A stretch of 64,000 bases of DNA from Catenulispora acidiphila DSM 44928 (GCF_000024025.1 NC_013131.1:8474229-8538228); one strand, 5' to 3'. Positions 27,337 to 36,060 are shown, counted from the first letter of the stretch. The notes: a model not told the origin generated them from the letters alone. Numbers and translations are program-made.

Positions 27337-27711
27337 GTGAGTACAGCAGCTATGCATTCTGAACAACCAAGGCGTCGCAATGGATCCCGTCGATCTCGCC
27401 GCGCAGCGCCAGCAAACAACGAAACCAGACAGCAGGAAGCCGTAGTCGCGGAACGGGGCGGCAACTGGATCGTCGAAACGGGTGAAGTGAGTGCGCCAGA
27501 CACGCGCTTCACAAACAGCCTGGCTGAGTCACAAGCGCTTCAAGAGCGGCTCCGAGAAGGAGGAGGTGTTGGAGCGGTTGCCATGATGTTTGCCACGATG
27601 AGCGAGGCTGACGTCCAGAGTCTCGCAGAACACATCGCTCGTCCCTACGACGAGATCCTGGATGCCATCCGCAGCCACGATGAAGGCGCTGGCCAGCCAC
27701 AAAGCGATTGA
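27337..27711 (+). CDS. Small cytosolic partner of the upstream membrane protein
   Basis: 124 residues from GTG 27337. The first 30 residues are Arg-rich and likely disordered; the central part (GGNWIVETGEVSAPDTRFTNSLAESQALQERL) and the C-terminal helices (MSEADVQSLAEHIARPYDEILDAIRSHD) look folded. No family recognised. The 16-bp spacing from the preceding gene implies an operon. It converges on the XRE-TPR regulator gene. Confidence 0.65.
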   Translation: MSTAAMHSEQPRRRNGSRRSRRAAPANNETRQQEAVVAERGGNWIVETGEVSAPDTRFTNSLAESQALQERLREGGGVGAVAMMFATMSEADVQSLAEHIARPYDEILDAIRSHDEGAGQPQSD

Positions 27712-27771
27712 ACAAGTCGGAAAACTGCCGTCATGCGCGGCTACCCGACGACGACCTCGACAGAGAGACCG

Positions 27772-29226
27772 CTATCGCCTCGTCTGCTTGAGTCGCTCCG
27801 CAAACTCCCGACCTGCCCGCGTGTCAGCGAACGGCGCAAGAGCTTCACGGAACTCACTCAGCCGTTCGGCTACGCGAGCTGACCCAATAGCTTCGCTGAG
27901 CTGTAACGCTTCGGTAGCGACGGCGCAGGCCTGCTCGACATCTGACACCAGCAGATGCGTCTTCGCCAGACGAGACAGGTAATGGACGCGGTCACGCACG
28001 CGGTGTGGTGCATGCTCGTCCAGCAGAGAAAGCGCGTTGGTCAGTGCGGCTTCGGCCTCTCGCGGCCGTCCAAGCCCGAGGTAGCACGCCCCTTCCTGGG
28101 CAGCCACTTCGACCTTGTCGACGTAGGAGAGCCACAGCGGTTCTTCGACCTGACCGTTGCCGTCGTACGAGCTGCGCGTGTCGTCGAGTGCACGCAAGCA
28201 CTCCCGCTCGTTGCCCAGGCCGGCGTGGGCGCGGGCTTCACGAGTGGCGAGCATTGTTCTGGTCAGTGGCGTCAGTGCTGACTCATCAGTGGCGCGGGCG
28301 GTCTTCGCCAGCGCCAACGCCGTTCCGGGTTCACCGCGGTACATGGCGTGCAGACTCATGTAGGCCGTGGCACTGGCCGCCAGGCCAGGATCGTCGGCTT
28401 CGTGCCCGACGTAGACGGCGGTGGTCAGGAAACGCCGGGCTTCGCCATGCCGGTTGCCGTCCACGGCCAACCAGCCGGCCATCTGGCTGAGCTGCCCGAA
28501 CGCCAAGAGGCCGTCACTGGGATCTACTTCGACTGCCACGGCCATACGTGCCACGTATTGCGACAAGGGTGCATACAGCACATCACCGCCGAGCTGGTCG
28601 TCGAGTTGGAGGAACAGCCCGAGCAACTGCGAGGCGCTTTCGGCGAGGGACAAACCGTCGAAGGCCCCCACGGCCTTCAACGGCACCGCGGCCGTCGTGG
28701 CTGGCACACGGTTTGCGGTCAAGCTAGCAAGCAAGCCCATGGTGCGGGCGGTCGCCGAGTTTTCAGCGGCTTTGTGGAGTGGCGCCAGCCGAATCGGCGC
28801 TGGATGCTCTCTGGTCGTCGTCTGCGGTGTCCGCTCACCCCGTACCTTGAACCACAACAGAACCGAGGGGATACGGAGCACCGTCGACCAGTACGTCAGC
28901 TTGCTCAGTTCTTCCGGTGCCCGGCCGCTCTCGATGCGACTGAGCTGGGCTTGGGTCAGATTGAGCCAGCCAGCGACAAGTTCCTGGGACAACACCCGGC
29001 CGTGGTAAGGATGGGCGCGGTATGCCGTGAACACCCGCCCCATGTGCCAGCTGTCCAAGGCGCCGCGCATCTGCTCGTCGTGCCAAAACGAACGCGGAAC
29101 GTCCGGCGGCCGGACGAGGTCGTCAGCAGCCTGCTTCCGGCAGGCCGCACAGAAGCGGTCGGCGTTGTCGGACGCCAGGCGGCTCCGACAGCGGGCGCAG
29201 CTGCGCGGGTTCGGTGGGGTCGGCAT
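27772..29226 (-). CDS. XRE-family regulator with zinc ribbon and TPR-like repeats
   Basis: 484 residues. An N-terminal zinc ribbon (CARC near 10-13 and CAAC near 26-29) precedes an XRE helix-turn-helix (about 80-115: LSQELVAGWLNLTQAQLSRIESGRAP), and the remaining 350 residues are helical TPR-like repeats. This build is frequent in streptomycetes, where such regulators are paired with RsbW-like kinases and small acidic partners and respond to peptide or protein signals. Here the divergent neighbours are exactly a small protein and an ATP-binding protein. ATG 29226. It is probably autoregulated through the repeat in the divergent region. Confidence 0.88.
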   Translation of the reverse strand: MPTPPNPRSCARCRSRLASDNADRFCAACRKQAADDLVRPPDVPRSFWHDEQMRGALDSWHMGRVFTAYRAHPYHGRVLSQELVAGWLNLTQAQLSRIESGRAPEELSKLTYWSTVLRIPSVLLWFKVRGERTPQTTTREHPAPIRLAPLHKAAENSATARTMGLLASLTANRVPATTAAVPLKAVGAFDGLSLAESASQLLGLFLQLDDQLGGDVLYAPLSQYVARMAVAVEVDPSDGLLAFGQLSQMAGWLAVDGNRHGEARRFLTTAVYVGHEADDPGLAASATAYMSLHAMYRGEPGTALALAKTARATDESALTPLTRTMLATREARAHAGLGNERECLRALDDTRSSYDGNGQVEEPLWLSYVDKVEVAAQEGACYLGLGRPREAEAALTNALSLLDEHAPHRVRDRVHYLSRLAKTHLLVSDVEQACAVATEALQLSEAIGSARVAERLSEFREALAPFADTRAGREFAERLKQTRR

Positions 29227-29356
29227 GGCCTTCTAAAGCCCCTTGCATACATGGGTTGCCGGGTTCCGGCTGGCGGCGTGCCGCCACCTTCCGCTACCAG
29301 ACTGGCGGGCTACCACGACTCAGCACAACCGGTCATACATAACGCGTATACCGACT

Positions 29357-29371
29357 ATGTCGTTCCGACAT
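29357..29371. promoter_or_regulatory. Inverted repeat in the divergent promoter of the XRE-TPR gene
   Basis: ATGTCG-TTC-CGACAT, a perfect 6-bp inverted repeat with a 3-bp spacer, in the 220-bp gap between the XRE-TPR gene and the small downstream gene. It is a candidate operator for this regulator. Confidence 0.45.
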
Positions 29372-29448
29372 GGAGAGTGCTTCTGACCTGGGCAAAGGTG
29401 GTGGCACAGGCACGGCGGCAGCGTGCCCCGTCTACTAAGGAGCCAGAC

Positions 29449-29733
29449 ATGCCCGCCCCTAACGCCCGCATCTTCGTACCACCCAAGCCGCCCAGTCCGT
29501 TCGCCAACTCCGGAGCGATGTCAGCAGGTACGGAGCGAGAACTGTTGCCGCTGCCTCCGTTCAGGGGCGAACGGCGCGGCACGTGGGACCCTCATGCACA
29601 CTGGCCCAGCCCGGAGACCATGCGCTTGTTGCGCTCACAGTGGGCTTGGTTTGAGGCTGGATTGTGTGGTGACTCACCACTTGTCCAGCTGCTCAAGTCC
29701 CTGGACGAGCCCCAGCCTGAAGCTGAGGCCTGA
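29449..29733 (+). CDS. Small protein in the XRE-TPR/RsbW-like cluster
   Basis: 94 residues from ATG 29449 behind AAGGAG. Pro-rich N-terminal half, then WDPHAHWPSPETMRLLRSQWAWFEAGLCGDSPLVQLLKSL and an acidic tail. No named family recognised. It ends one base before the RsbW-like gene starts, so the two are translated in concert. The arrangement (XRE regulator divergent from small protein plus kinase) is recurrent in streptomycetes. Confidence 0.7.
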   Translation: MPAPNARIFVPPKPPSPFANSGAMSAGTERELLPLPPFRGERRGTWDPHAHWPSPETMRLLRSQWAWFEAGLCGDSPLVQLLKSLDEPQPEAEA

Positions 29734-29734
29734 C

Positions 29735-30289
29735 ATGTGCCATAGCTACTGGACGAGATCGTTCAAGGGACTGCCGGAACAGGTTGCAGATGTCCGGGAG
29801 CTCATTCGCTGGGTCATCGGCGACGTCGATGGTGCCGACGACGTTGTGTTGGTCGCTTCGGAATTGGCGGCCAACGCCATCCGGCACAGCGCCAGTGGAG
29901 ACCTTGGTGGGAGCTTGGCGCTCCAAGTGGCGGCGTTCTCAGACGCCTGGCATGTCCGCCTCACCGACCAGGGCGGCCGTACCAACCCGACGTGGGAGCC
30001 AGCAGATGACGACGAAGCCGGCCGGGGGTTGCCGGTGGTCATGGCGCTGTCCCGCGCCTGGGGCGTGATCGGGGGCAGCACTGGTCGCACTGTCTGGGCT
30101 GAGATCCCGTATCCCAAGGACGACGTAGCGGCGGAGTTCTACGAGGGCGACGTCGAGCGCGGTCAGCAGGAACCAGCCCTCAGCGTTGTCGACCATTCGC
30201 AGCTCGGATGCCGCCCTACAACCCCACTCGTTCCAAGATGGTCTGCACCGTTGTTCCCAGCGCCTTGGCAACATGGTGCAGCTCAATGA
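29735..30289 (+). CDS. ATP-binding protein, RsbW-like anti-sigma serine kinase
   Basis: 184 residues; GHKL ATPase fold. The N box is ELAANAIRHS (about 44-53), the G1 box is VRLTDQGG, and the G2 box is GRGLPVVMAL. Such proteins bind ATP and phosphorylate or sequester partner regulators; many streptomycete copies are paired with XRE regulators, as here. The last 45 residues are unlike the family, and the final 74 bases overlap the 3' end of the oppositely oriented small XRE gene. ATG at 29735 directly follows the previous stop codon. Confidence 0.87.
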   Translation: MCHSYWTRSFKGLPEQVADVRELIRWVIGDVDGADDVVLVASELAANAIRHSASGDLGGSLALQVAAFSDAWHVRLTDQGGRTNPTWEPADDDEAGRGLPVVMALSRAWGVIGGSTGRTVWAEIPYPKDDVAAEFYEGDVERGQQEPALSVVDHSQLGCRPTTPLVPRWSAPLFPAPWQHGAAQ

Positions 30290-30449
30290 GGTCGAGCCGT
30301 CGGTCTCCGGATTCGTACTTGCTGACGAACGACTGTGGAACACCCAAGGCGGCAGCCACCTGCACCTGCGTCAAGTCAGCTTCGTGACGCAGTTCCCGCA
30401 AAACTGCGCACAGCCGAAGATGCTCGGCTGAGTAGATCGACTTGTCCAC
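30216..30449 (-). CDS. Small XRE-family DNA-binding protein
   Basis: About 77 residues, essentially one XRE helix-turn-helix: VLRELRHEADLTQVQVAAAL then VPQSFVSKYESGDRRLDLIE and a last helix. GTG 30449 is the best available start, without a clear ribosome binding site. It overlaps the RsbW-like gene tail-to-tail by 74 bp. It may be the repressor of its own divergent region (30,450-30,642), which holds an A/T-rich patch but no gene. Confidence 0.72.
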   Translation of the reverse strand: MDKSIYSAEHLRLCAVLRELRHEADLTQVQVAAALGVPQSFVSKYESGDRRLDLIELHHVAKALGTTVQTILERVGL

Positions 30450-30642
30450 CAGGCAAGCGGACTGCCATGTGCATGGATATCCCAAAATCGGATATGGTCG
30501 ATTCACTCCATCTCGCAGTGGCCGTATGGCCACTGCGAGTGCGCACAACCACGGGGAAACGCATTTTCGAATCTGATCCCAACCGAGCGATGACCTACAG
30601 CGAAGCAGTCTTGTGCTTACCACCAGACCCCGGAGGTTTCCC

Positions 30643-31485
30643 GTGTGCCGTACCAGAACCCTTGCTGTCGTCAGTATCGCGCTGGCCTCGCTCGTCCTGA
30701 CTGCCGGCTGCGGTGGCTCCGGAACGCACGCACCGAACGGCGTCGGCAGGTTCAGCACGACGACGCCGGACGGGTTGGCAGTGACAACCAGCGGCATCGA
30801 AAGGACTTCGTCGACACCGAGTGCCGTCAGCTCGCAGAACATCGTCGCAGCGGTCGGCTTCGCCTTTTCCACCGGCGACCAGGTGGAGGTGACGTTTGCC
30901 GTCGATCCCTTGACGGATCTGGCCTTGGCCGATCCCATGGCGCAGAGTTGCCGGTTGGAAAGTGATCCGTCCAGAGCGCTAGTGACCCACGTGCGAGTCT
31001 CTGCCAAGCTAACGGGCAGTCTCCCGGAGAACTTCACGCTGAAGTTCGGCAGGCCGGTGTTGATTCCCTTGGCCATCCAGATGGCGAGTGGCGGACAGTG
31101 CTTGTACCCCGACCCCGATGCGCAGCTCCCCATCTCGCTGACTCCAGGCCAGAGCCTGCCGATCGACGTGTGGATGCTTGGCGACGGGGCGAAGACGCCG
31201 ACCTATCCGGCCGGCGATCCCAGGATCTTGAAGTGGATGACGTTCAACCCGTCGATGCACGTCGGATGGAGGGACATGCTCCAGCCAGATGCCGACATTG
31301 AGTTCGGCTACGGCTCCCAGGTGCTGGCCTGCAACCTCGACAACGTGCACAGCGTGCAGACGGAGATCTTCGCCGACGCGGGGGTGTTCGCCAGGGGAGA
31401 CGACGGATGCGCGCCTGCGGCAACGCTGGAGCAGTTCAAGGGCTTGGAACAGAAAGCTGGGACTGCAGGGGCTACGAGTCCGTAG
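30643..31485 (+). CDS. Predicted lipoprotein of unknown function
   Basis: 280 residues from GTG 30643, which follows GGAGG at 6 nt; a GTG ten codons upstream is less well placed. The signal peptide ends in a lipobox LTAGC at about residues 18-22, so it should be a lipid-anchored surface protein. The mature part starts with a Ser/Thr-rich linker and continues with beta-rich sequence lacking recognised motifs; Cys residues later may form disulphides. It is the first of two exported-protein genes in this part of the element. Confidence 0.75.
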   Translation: MCRTRTLAVVSIALASLVLTAGCGGSGTHAPNGVGRFSTTTPDGLAVTTSGIERTSSTPSAVSSQNIVAAVGFAFSTGDQVEVTFAVDPLTDLALADPMAQSCRLESDPSRALVTHVRVSAKLTGSLPENFTLKFGRPVLIPLAIQMASGGQCLYPDPDAQLPISLTPGQSLPIDVWMLGDGAKTPTYPAGDPRILKWMTFNPSMHVGWRDMLQPDADIEFGYGSQVLACNLDNVHSVQTEIFADAGVFARGDDGCAPAATLEQFKGLEQKAGTAGATSP

Positions 31486-31586
31486 ACGGATAGTCATCTC
31501 CGCTCGACGGATCGTGGCTACGTACTCACTGATCGTAAATCCCCGAACGGTATCCTGCGTAGCCCCCTATCCGACAGACTGCCACC

Positions 31587-32762
31587 GTGAAGAAACGGAC
31601 GGTGATCATCGGCGCTGCGGCGTGCGCGGTAGCCCTGATTGTCGGAGGCATGTGGCTCTTCGGCGGGACATCGTCGAAGACAATCTCAGATGCCAAGTTC
31701 ACGGCCGGCGGGTCGTTTTACTCCTACACCACGCCTTCGGCGGTAGTCGTGATGCAGGGCACGAGGACAGTTGCGTCAGTTCCGGAACGGCTCACGGGAT
31801 ACCAGTTTCAAGCAACACGCTGGACACTTGACGGCCGTTACGTGGTCTTCCTTACTATCTATGCTATTGGTAAACCCCTGTTAGATCAGACCCTTGTGTC
31901 AATCGACACCGAAAGTGGCGCGGTAGCTCGACTGCCGTGCCCGGATTGCACCACAATTGTGGGCGACGGTGGCGATGAGGTGTTGGCGTACCAGGCAGAC
32001 TACCAACAGATATGGAGCGTCACGCTTCGTTCTGGAAAACCGTCTCAAGAAACTAGAATAGCTATCCCGAAAGCCGTTAGTGACGACCATTTTATCATTG
32101 GGGCGAAAGGCCAGGCGGTACTCGCCATAACCAACGTGGCTCAATCAGCAGCGACTAGCAATTCAGAATCGTTCTATCTCGTCACTGCGCACGGCGCCGT
32201 TCGTGAGCTGGCGGCGGCCGGTAGCGAGAGTGAAGTTGCGCCCATCGCGGCGACCGGTCATTCGGCTATTGGCGATGCCACCATCGCCATGGGGGACTCA
32301 GTGCACGGCGGAGCGTGCCAACGTGCTGGTTTCATTCACATGCTCGACCCGACCAACGGAGTCGAAACTCAGGTCGAGCTAGTGGACGCGTATCCGCCGA
32401 ACTATGAGCCTGGCAGAAACGGCGGGCTCGAAATCCACGACCTGTGGTGGGACGACAAAGGATACCTCTACGCCACCGTTGAGTCGTGGATTTGCAATGG
32501 CGGCGACCGCAAGATTACGACACCGTCCAGTCTGTGGCGTTTCGACGGAAAACACTGGACAAAAACTGACGCTGGACCCTTGGCCATGGTACGAACACTA
32601 GCGGGCGGCGGGCGGCTCGTGCTAAGTCAGCACGCTGATTTCACTACGTACAATGAACCCATCGGCGGTCCGCTCTATTTGGAGCAGGGCTCATTATCGC
32701 GAACTAACGTAGCAACAAACGCGCTCTACATTTCAACGCCAGATCAAGCGTCCATACCCTAG
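31587..32762 (+). CDS. Membrane-anchored extracytoplasmic protein, beta-propeller-like
   Basis: 391 residues with an N-terminal hydrophobic anchor (about 6-26). The remainder is extracytoplasmic and repetitive in beta-strand pattern, with WTLDGRYVVFLT, DEVLAYQADYQQIW and LWWDDKGYLYATVESW, reminiscent of propeller blades. CPDC (about 117-120) could be a disulphide. GTG 31587 start. It follows the lipoprotein gene by 100 bp. Its stop codon overlaps the end of the convergent gene by 4 bp. Codon use is less GC-biased than in the backbone. Function unknown. Confidence 0.7.
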   Translation: MKKRTVIIGAAACAVALIVGGMWLFGGTSSKTISDAKFTAGGSFYSYTTPSAVVVMQGTRTVASVPERLTGYQFQATRWTLDGRYVVFLTIYAIGKPLLDQTLVSIDTESGAVARLPCPDCTTIVGDGGDEVLAYQADYQQIWSVTLRSGKPSQETRIAIPKAVSDDHFIIGAKGQAVLAITNVAQSAATSNSESFYLVTAHGAVRELAAAGSESEVAPIAATGHSAIGDATIAMGDSVHGGACQRAGFIHMLDPTNGVETQVELVDAYPPNYEPGRNGGLEIHDLWWDDKGYLYATVESWICNGGDRKITTPSSLWRFDGKHWTKTDAGPLAMVRTLAGGGRLVLSQHADFTTYNEPIGGPLYLEQGSLSRTNVATNALYISTPDQASIP

Positions 32763-34195
32763 GAACAGACACTCGTTGCCGACACGGACGTGAACCCCTG
32801 TGGGTTGGAATCAGTTCCCCACTGGTAGATATCAGTATAAGGCGAGCCGTTCGCACGATCGCACAGCGATGCCGCAGTTTGAAAGGAGCCCGGGATCATC
32901 TGTGTATAGCGTCTTCCGACAACCTCATAGTCAATTGCCAGCTGGTAGGTGTAGGACGCCTTGCTAGCCTTTAGAAAGATATTGAGAGTGTGGCCATCTT
33001 GCGGATCGACACCAAACGCTCGGTCAAAGAAGTCACCTTGGAAGGCTCCTGACGCATAGTACTGCGGCTTGGGAGTCGTCGCGTCGAGGTCAAAGGCTGC
33101 TTGGTCTGTGCTTGGCTCCGATGCTGGTTCAACTACGAAAAGACCGCTCGGCGTTGGCACGACTTGCCGGCTCACCACACGAATATTATAGATGGCGACC
33201 GGACTTGGAACGTTGTCATCAATCTTGAGGCTAATCAGCGTGTTCCCATAGTTGTAGGCGCCGGCCGATAGCTCCTGAGCGATGTTCGGGTAACCAAACG
33301 CGTTGATCTGTGACACGACGCCATGAGCTTGGGAAGTGTCTGAGGCTGGAAACACGAAGCTCGTTGAATCAAGAGACCCGACCCCTGTGACAGTCAAACC
33401 GAGCATCGAGCCGACCGGATTTCCGTTCGGATCGGCGACCGTAGTCGCACCAAAGCTCGGAGTTGATTGGCCGCGTGTTGACGGCGATGTATCCGGCAGA
33501 GCTGCATACACCGCGAGGCCGATCGCGACAGCCGCCGGAGCGAGTACAAGCTTCCGGTGACGGCGGCCTGGTTTGGCCTTGCTCTCCGTTGCGTCGTCGG
33601 TAGCTGGATCGGCAACTGCAATAGTCGAAATAGTCTCGTCCGCAGCGGTCGACTCAGCCACTTTGGGCGTGCCGACAGCCTGCTCAACCTCTACGCCGAC
33701 TTGGGGCTCATCGGACGGCTCGACTCCGGAGGTTTTCAGGATGATGCCCTTGGCGATGAGCTCCTTCTCGATGAGCGGGAGAAAAGTCTTCTGTGCAGTG
33801 CGAAGCCAACCCTCGCTAGAAGACTCCGTGATTCGGAACGCTTCTGGAACGTCATGTTCCAGCCAATGACGGCGCTCCGGTAAATCATAGTCTCGCAGTT
33901 TTGGCACGTTCGCTGTGTTGTAGGTGACACGCAAGCTACGCTGCACAGCTTCTTCAGGATCGGGGTACGTATTGCTCTTTGCTGGATACGGACAGCTTGG
34001 CAAGAGTAAATCAAGCGCAGTAGAGAACTGCTTACAGACTTCTTCCGGGGTCATCGACTCGGTGATCTCCCAGAGTTGACACAGCTCCGATCCGAGGATC
34101 GTGTAGAAGCCCTCCCGCCATGCCCCCTCCTTCTGATGGAGCGCGCGGAAGCGCTTGCGCCAATCAGAGTCCTCGGTGATCACGATGTTCGGCAC
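32759..34195 (-). CDS. Single-pass membrane protein with cytosolic N-terminal domain
   Basis: 478 residues. The first 150 residues look like a folded cytosolic helical domain, followed by an acidic/Ala-rich linker, one transmembrane helix (about 217-235, preceded by a basic KPGRRHRK) and an extracytoplasmic C-terminal beta-rich part ending with a Cys pair. The layout suggests a membrane sensor or effector, but I do not recognise the domains. ATG 34195. It is convergent with the propeller-like gene (4-bp overlap) and divergent from the next gene. Confidence 0.68.
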   Translation of the reverse strand: MPNIVITEDSDWRKRFRALHQKEGAWREGFYTILGSELCQLWEITESMTPEEVCKQFSTALDLLLPSCPYPAKSNTYPDPEEAVQRSLRVTYNTANVPKLRDYDLPERRHWLEHDVPEAFRITESSSEGWLRTAQKTFLPLIEKELIAKGIILKTSGVEPSDEPQVGVEVEQAVGTPKVAESTAADETISTIAVADPATDDATESKAKPGRRHRKLVLAPAAVAIGLAVYAALPDTSPSTRGQSTPSFGATTVADPNGNPVGSMLGLTVTGVGSLDSTSFVFPASDTSQAHGVVSQINAFGYPNIAQELSAGAYNYGNTLISLKIDDNVPSPVAIYNIRVVSRQVVPTPSGLFVVEPASEPSTDQAAFDLDATTPKPQYYASGAFQGDFFDRAFGVDPQDGHTLNIFLKASKASYTYQLAIDYEVVGRRYTQMIPGSFQTAASLCDRANGSPYTDIYQWGTDSNPQGFTSVSATSVCS

Positions 34196-34311
34196 GCCGC
34201 CCCCTCTCGTGCAGGCAGTGTAGCGAACGTTAGATAGATCGCTCTCGCATCAAGCTATTGTCTTGTAGATCATTTTGTGGCATACTTAGCGAGTTAACTG
34301 AGAACGTATGT

Positions 34312-34971
34312 ATGAGTTTTGAGTTCTTCGAGCCAGTCCGACCTCTGTCGCCGGACGACATAACTCGCCGACGCATGTTTGAGCAAGCCGAGAAACGTCT
34401 TGGACTGTTGTCGCCAGGTGAAATCGTCGCAGCTGCACGTTTGCTCGAAAAGGAATACCGACGCGAGATCGACCTGGGCGATATGTCTCCCTATATGTGC
34501 TACGACGATGTAGTCGTATACGTCCATGACCTGTCTACTACTGATCAAGAACGAGCTGTCGGTGTCCTCTCAGCGTTCGTTGAAAGTCCTCTGGCTGGAG
34601 ACAGGCGGTTTGCGGTACCTCAGATCAGCAGCTTCAGCCGCGCCAACCCTGAAGCAGGCGTGACCCTTTGGAGTCGTCTCATGGGCGACCCCGACGAAGA
34701 AGTTCGCGACTGGGCTAAAGAGTCCCTCGAAGATTGCCTTGCGACCGCATCGGCAGGAGATCTGGGCTATCTCGGATTCGTCACGATAGCCGCCCTCGAC
34801 GAACCCCGCTTCATCGAACGCGTAGGCCTCACTCGGCCGGACGCCTACGACCTCTACCTGTCGTACGCCTACGCTGAGAACGGCCAATACTTCGATCTCG
34901 GTCGAGCCGCCCTCGCCATGGTCAACGACCTTGCGCCGCCATCTTCTGACGGCCCAGCGAGTGCTATTTAG
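34312..34971 (+). CDS. Helical, HEAT-like protein of unknown function
   Basis: 219 residues from ATG 34312; an upstream in-frame ATG at 34258 is less likely. The body is helical with HEAT-like stretches such as LMGDPDEEVRDWAKESLEDCL and RFAVPQISSF. Similar proteins act as scaffolds or immunity proteins, but no family is certain. It is divergent from the single-pass membrane protein gene with about 116 bp between starts. A hairpin lies 45 bp past its stop codon. Confidence 0.65.
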   Translation: MSFEFFEPVRPLSPDDITRRRMFEQAEKRLGLLSPGEIVAAARLLEKEYRREIDLGDMSPYMCYDDVVVYVHDLSTTDQERAVGVLSAFVESPLAGDRRFAVPQISSFSRANPEAGVTLWSRLMGDPDEEVRDWAKESLEDCLATASAGDLGYLGFVTIAALDEPRFIERVGLTRPDAYDLYLSYAYAENGQYFDLGRAALAMVNDLAPPSSDGPASAI

Positions 34972-35320
34972 CACGTCCATCTCGCCTAGGACAACCCTCT
35001 GACCTGCGGTTCTGTCGCTTAGCACATCTCGCAGTGCTAAGCGCACCTTTCAGGTTGGACTTGCCGTTCTGCCCCGTGCTTTGCTGAAGTCACAACCTCA
35101 CACCACCGAGCAACTGAACGCCGCTGGCAGGGGTTCAGAGCAAAGCTCAAAGTCTCGTGTGAGGGCTCCTTGAAAACAAAATCCCTAGGTGAGCTCTACC
35201 CAAAACCGCCTCCTGGAGACGTGGCTACCGCCATGCCTCATGGCAGCGATTAGGGCTTGCTCATCGAGCTTCGGAACTCCAAAGCCCGAACTACTTCTAT
35301 CGAAAGGAGACAACAACGAC
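34972..35320. other. Intergenic region with hairpin before the transfer genes
   Basis: About 350 bp without a gene. GCTTAGCAC-N8-GTGCTAAGC at 35017-35042 is a perfect 9-bp hairpin, probably the terminator of the preceding gene. Its arms resemble CIRCE, but the spacing is wrong. The remainder presumably holds the promoter of the small membrane protein genes; no clear boxes are seen. Confidence 0.5.
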
Positions 35321-35560
35321 GTGAACCGCTCAGGAGGCTTGTTCCTCCGTGTCCTCACCGTCATCGCCGGCCTTGCCCTGGTGGGCATCGTCCTCAAGCT
35401 GATCGGCTCGATTCTGACACCGATTCTGCCGGCCAGCTTCAACGCTGCGTTGTCCTCGGGACTGGCCCATCTGGTCACGATCGTGAGCCCGGCCATACCC
35501 GCAATCGGAGCACTGGCGATTATCGCCCTGGTGCTCTGGATCATCACGGGTCGGAGGTAG
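35321..35560 (+). CDS. Small hydrophobic protein, possible spread (Spd)-like
   Basis: 79 residues from GTG 35321 with AAGGAGA upstream. Two transmembrane helices (about 8-28 and 45-75). Small hydrophobic proteins like this accompany transfer genes on streptomycete conjugative elements, where Spd proteins help intramycelial plasmid spreading. Five bases separate it from the next small membrane protein gene, so the two form an operon. Confidence 0.65.
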   Translation: MNRSGGLFLRVLTVIAGLALVGIVLKLIGSILTPILPASFNAALSSGLAHLVTIVSPAIPAIGALAIIALVLWIITGRR

Positions 35561-35565
35561 CTGCC

Positions 35566-35712
35566 ATGAAAGACATCCTCGGCTTCCTCGTGATGCTGGC
35601 CATGCTCGGCTGGTTCGCCATGGGCGTCGTCCAGGTGCTCAAAACCCTGTGGCTCTACGGAGTCGTGGCCGTCGTCGTCCTGTCGCTGCTGGTGTTCTTC
35701 GCGCGCCACTGA
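35566..35712 (+). CDS. Very small membrane protein
   Basis: 48 residues, almost entirely two hydrophobic helices (LGFLVMLAMLGWFAMGV and LYGVVAVVVLSLLVFFA). GGAGG precedes ATG 35566. It is co-transcribed with the preceding small membrane protein gene, and a strong terminator follows two bases after its stop codon. Possible Spd-like accessory of transfer; function inferred from context. Confidence 0.68.
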   Translation: MKDILGFLVMLAMLGWFAMGVVQVLKTLWLYGVVAVVVLSLLVFFARH

Positions 35713-35713
35713 G

Positions 35714-35755
35714 GGCAGGCTCTACGAGCCCTGTCACGGGGTCGTAGAGCCTGCC
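35714..35755 (+). terminator. Terminator after the small membrane protein genes
   Basis: Perfect 14-bp arms 35714-35727 and 35742-35755 with an inner GCCC/GGGG pairing. It directly follows the stop codon at 35712. Confidence 0.8.
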
Positions 35756-35801
35756 AAATCCGAACCAATCCATCGAGCAAAAGGAAGTGAGACGCGTATG
35801 T

Positions 35802-35972
35802 ATGACCGCTCGCAAGAATCACTCGTCCAAGCAGGCCCGCAAGCGCCAGGAGCGGGAGCTCCGCGACCTCGCTGACCGTCTCACGGTGCTGGAGCAGGAG
35901 CTCCACGCCGACTGGCTGCGCCAGCTCGACGAAGAGATCCAGGAAGCCCTCGGCGAGGACACCAGCAAATAG
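35802..35972 (+). CDS. Small charged coiled-coil protein
   Basis: 56 residues, basic start (ARKNHSSKQARKRQERE) followed by an amphipathic, probably coiled-coil helix to the end. ATG 35802 is chosen; a GTG at 35787 in frame is an alternative, and neither ribosome binding site is ideal. It lies between two hairpin terminators, so it is a separate transcription unit. Function unknown; its basic N-terminus could bind nucleic acid. Confidence 0.55.
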   Translation: MTARKNHSSKQARKRQERELRDLADRLTVLEQELHADWLRQLDEEIQEALGEDTSK

Positions 35973-35979
35973 ATAGGCG

Positions 35980-36008
35980 GGCCGCTGCCTCACGCTGAGG
36001 CGGCGGCC
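35980..36008 (+). terminator. Terminator after the small coiled-coil gene
   Basis: 12-bp stem GGCCGCTGCCTC with GAGGCGGCGGCC (one G-T pair) and a 5-nt loop, 8 bp past the stop codon at 35972. Confidence 0.7.
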
Positions 36009-36060
36009 TGGCGGTTCAGACCCAGAAATTTACGTATAGAGCACAACATTAAGGCGTCGC

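Noticed and set aside
35017-35042. TTAGCAC-N8-GTGCTAA as a second CIRCE operator
   Set aside because: The arms are similar, but CIRCE needs 9-bp arms and a 9-bp spacer; here the inner TC/GA bases are missing and spacing is short. More likely a terminator hairpin.
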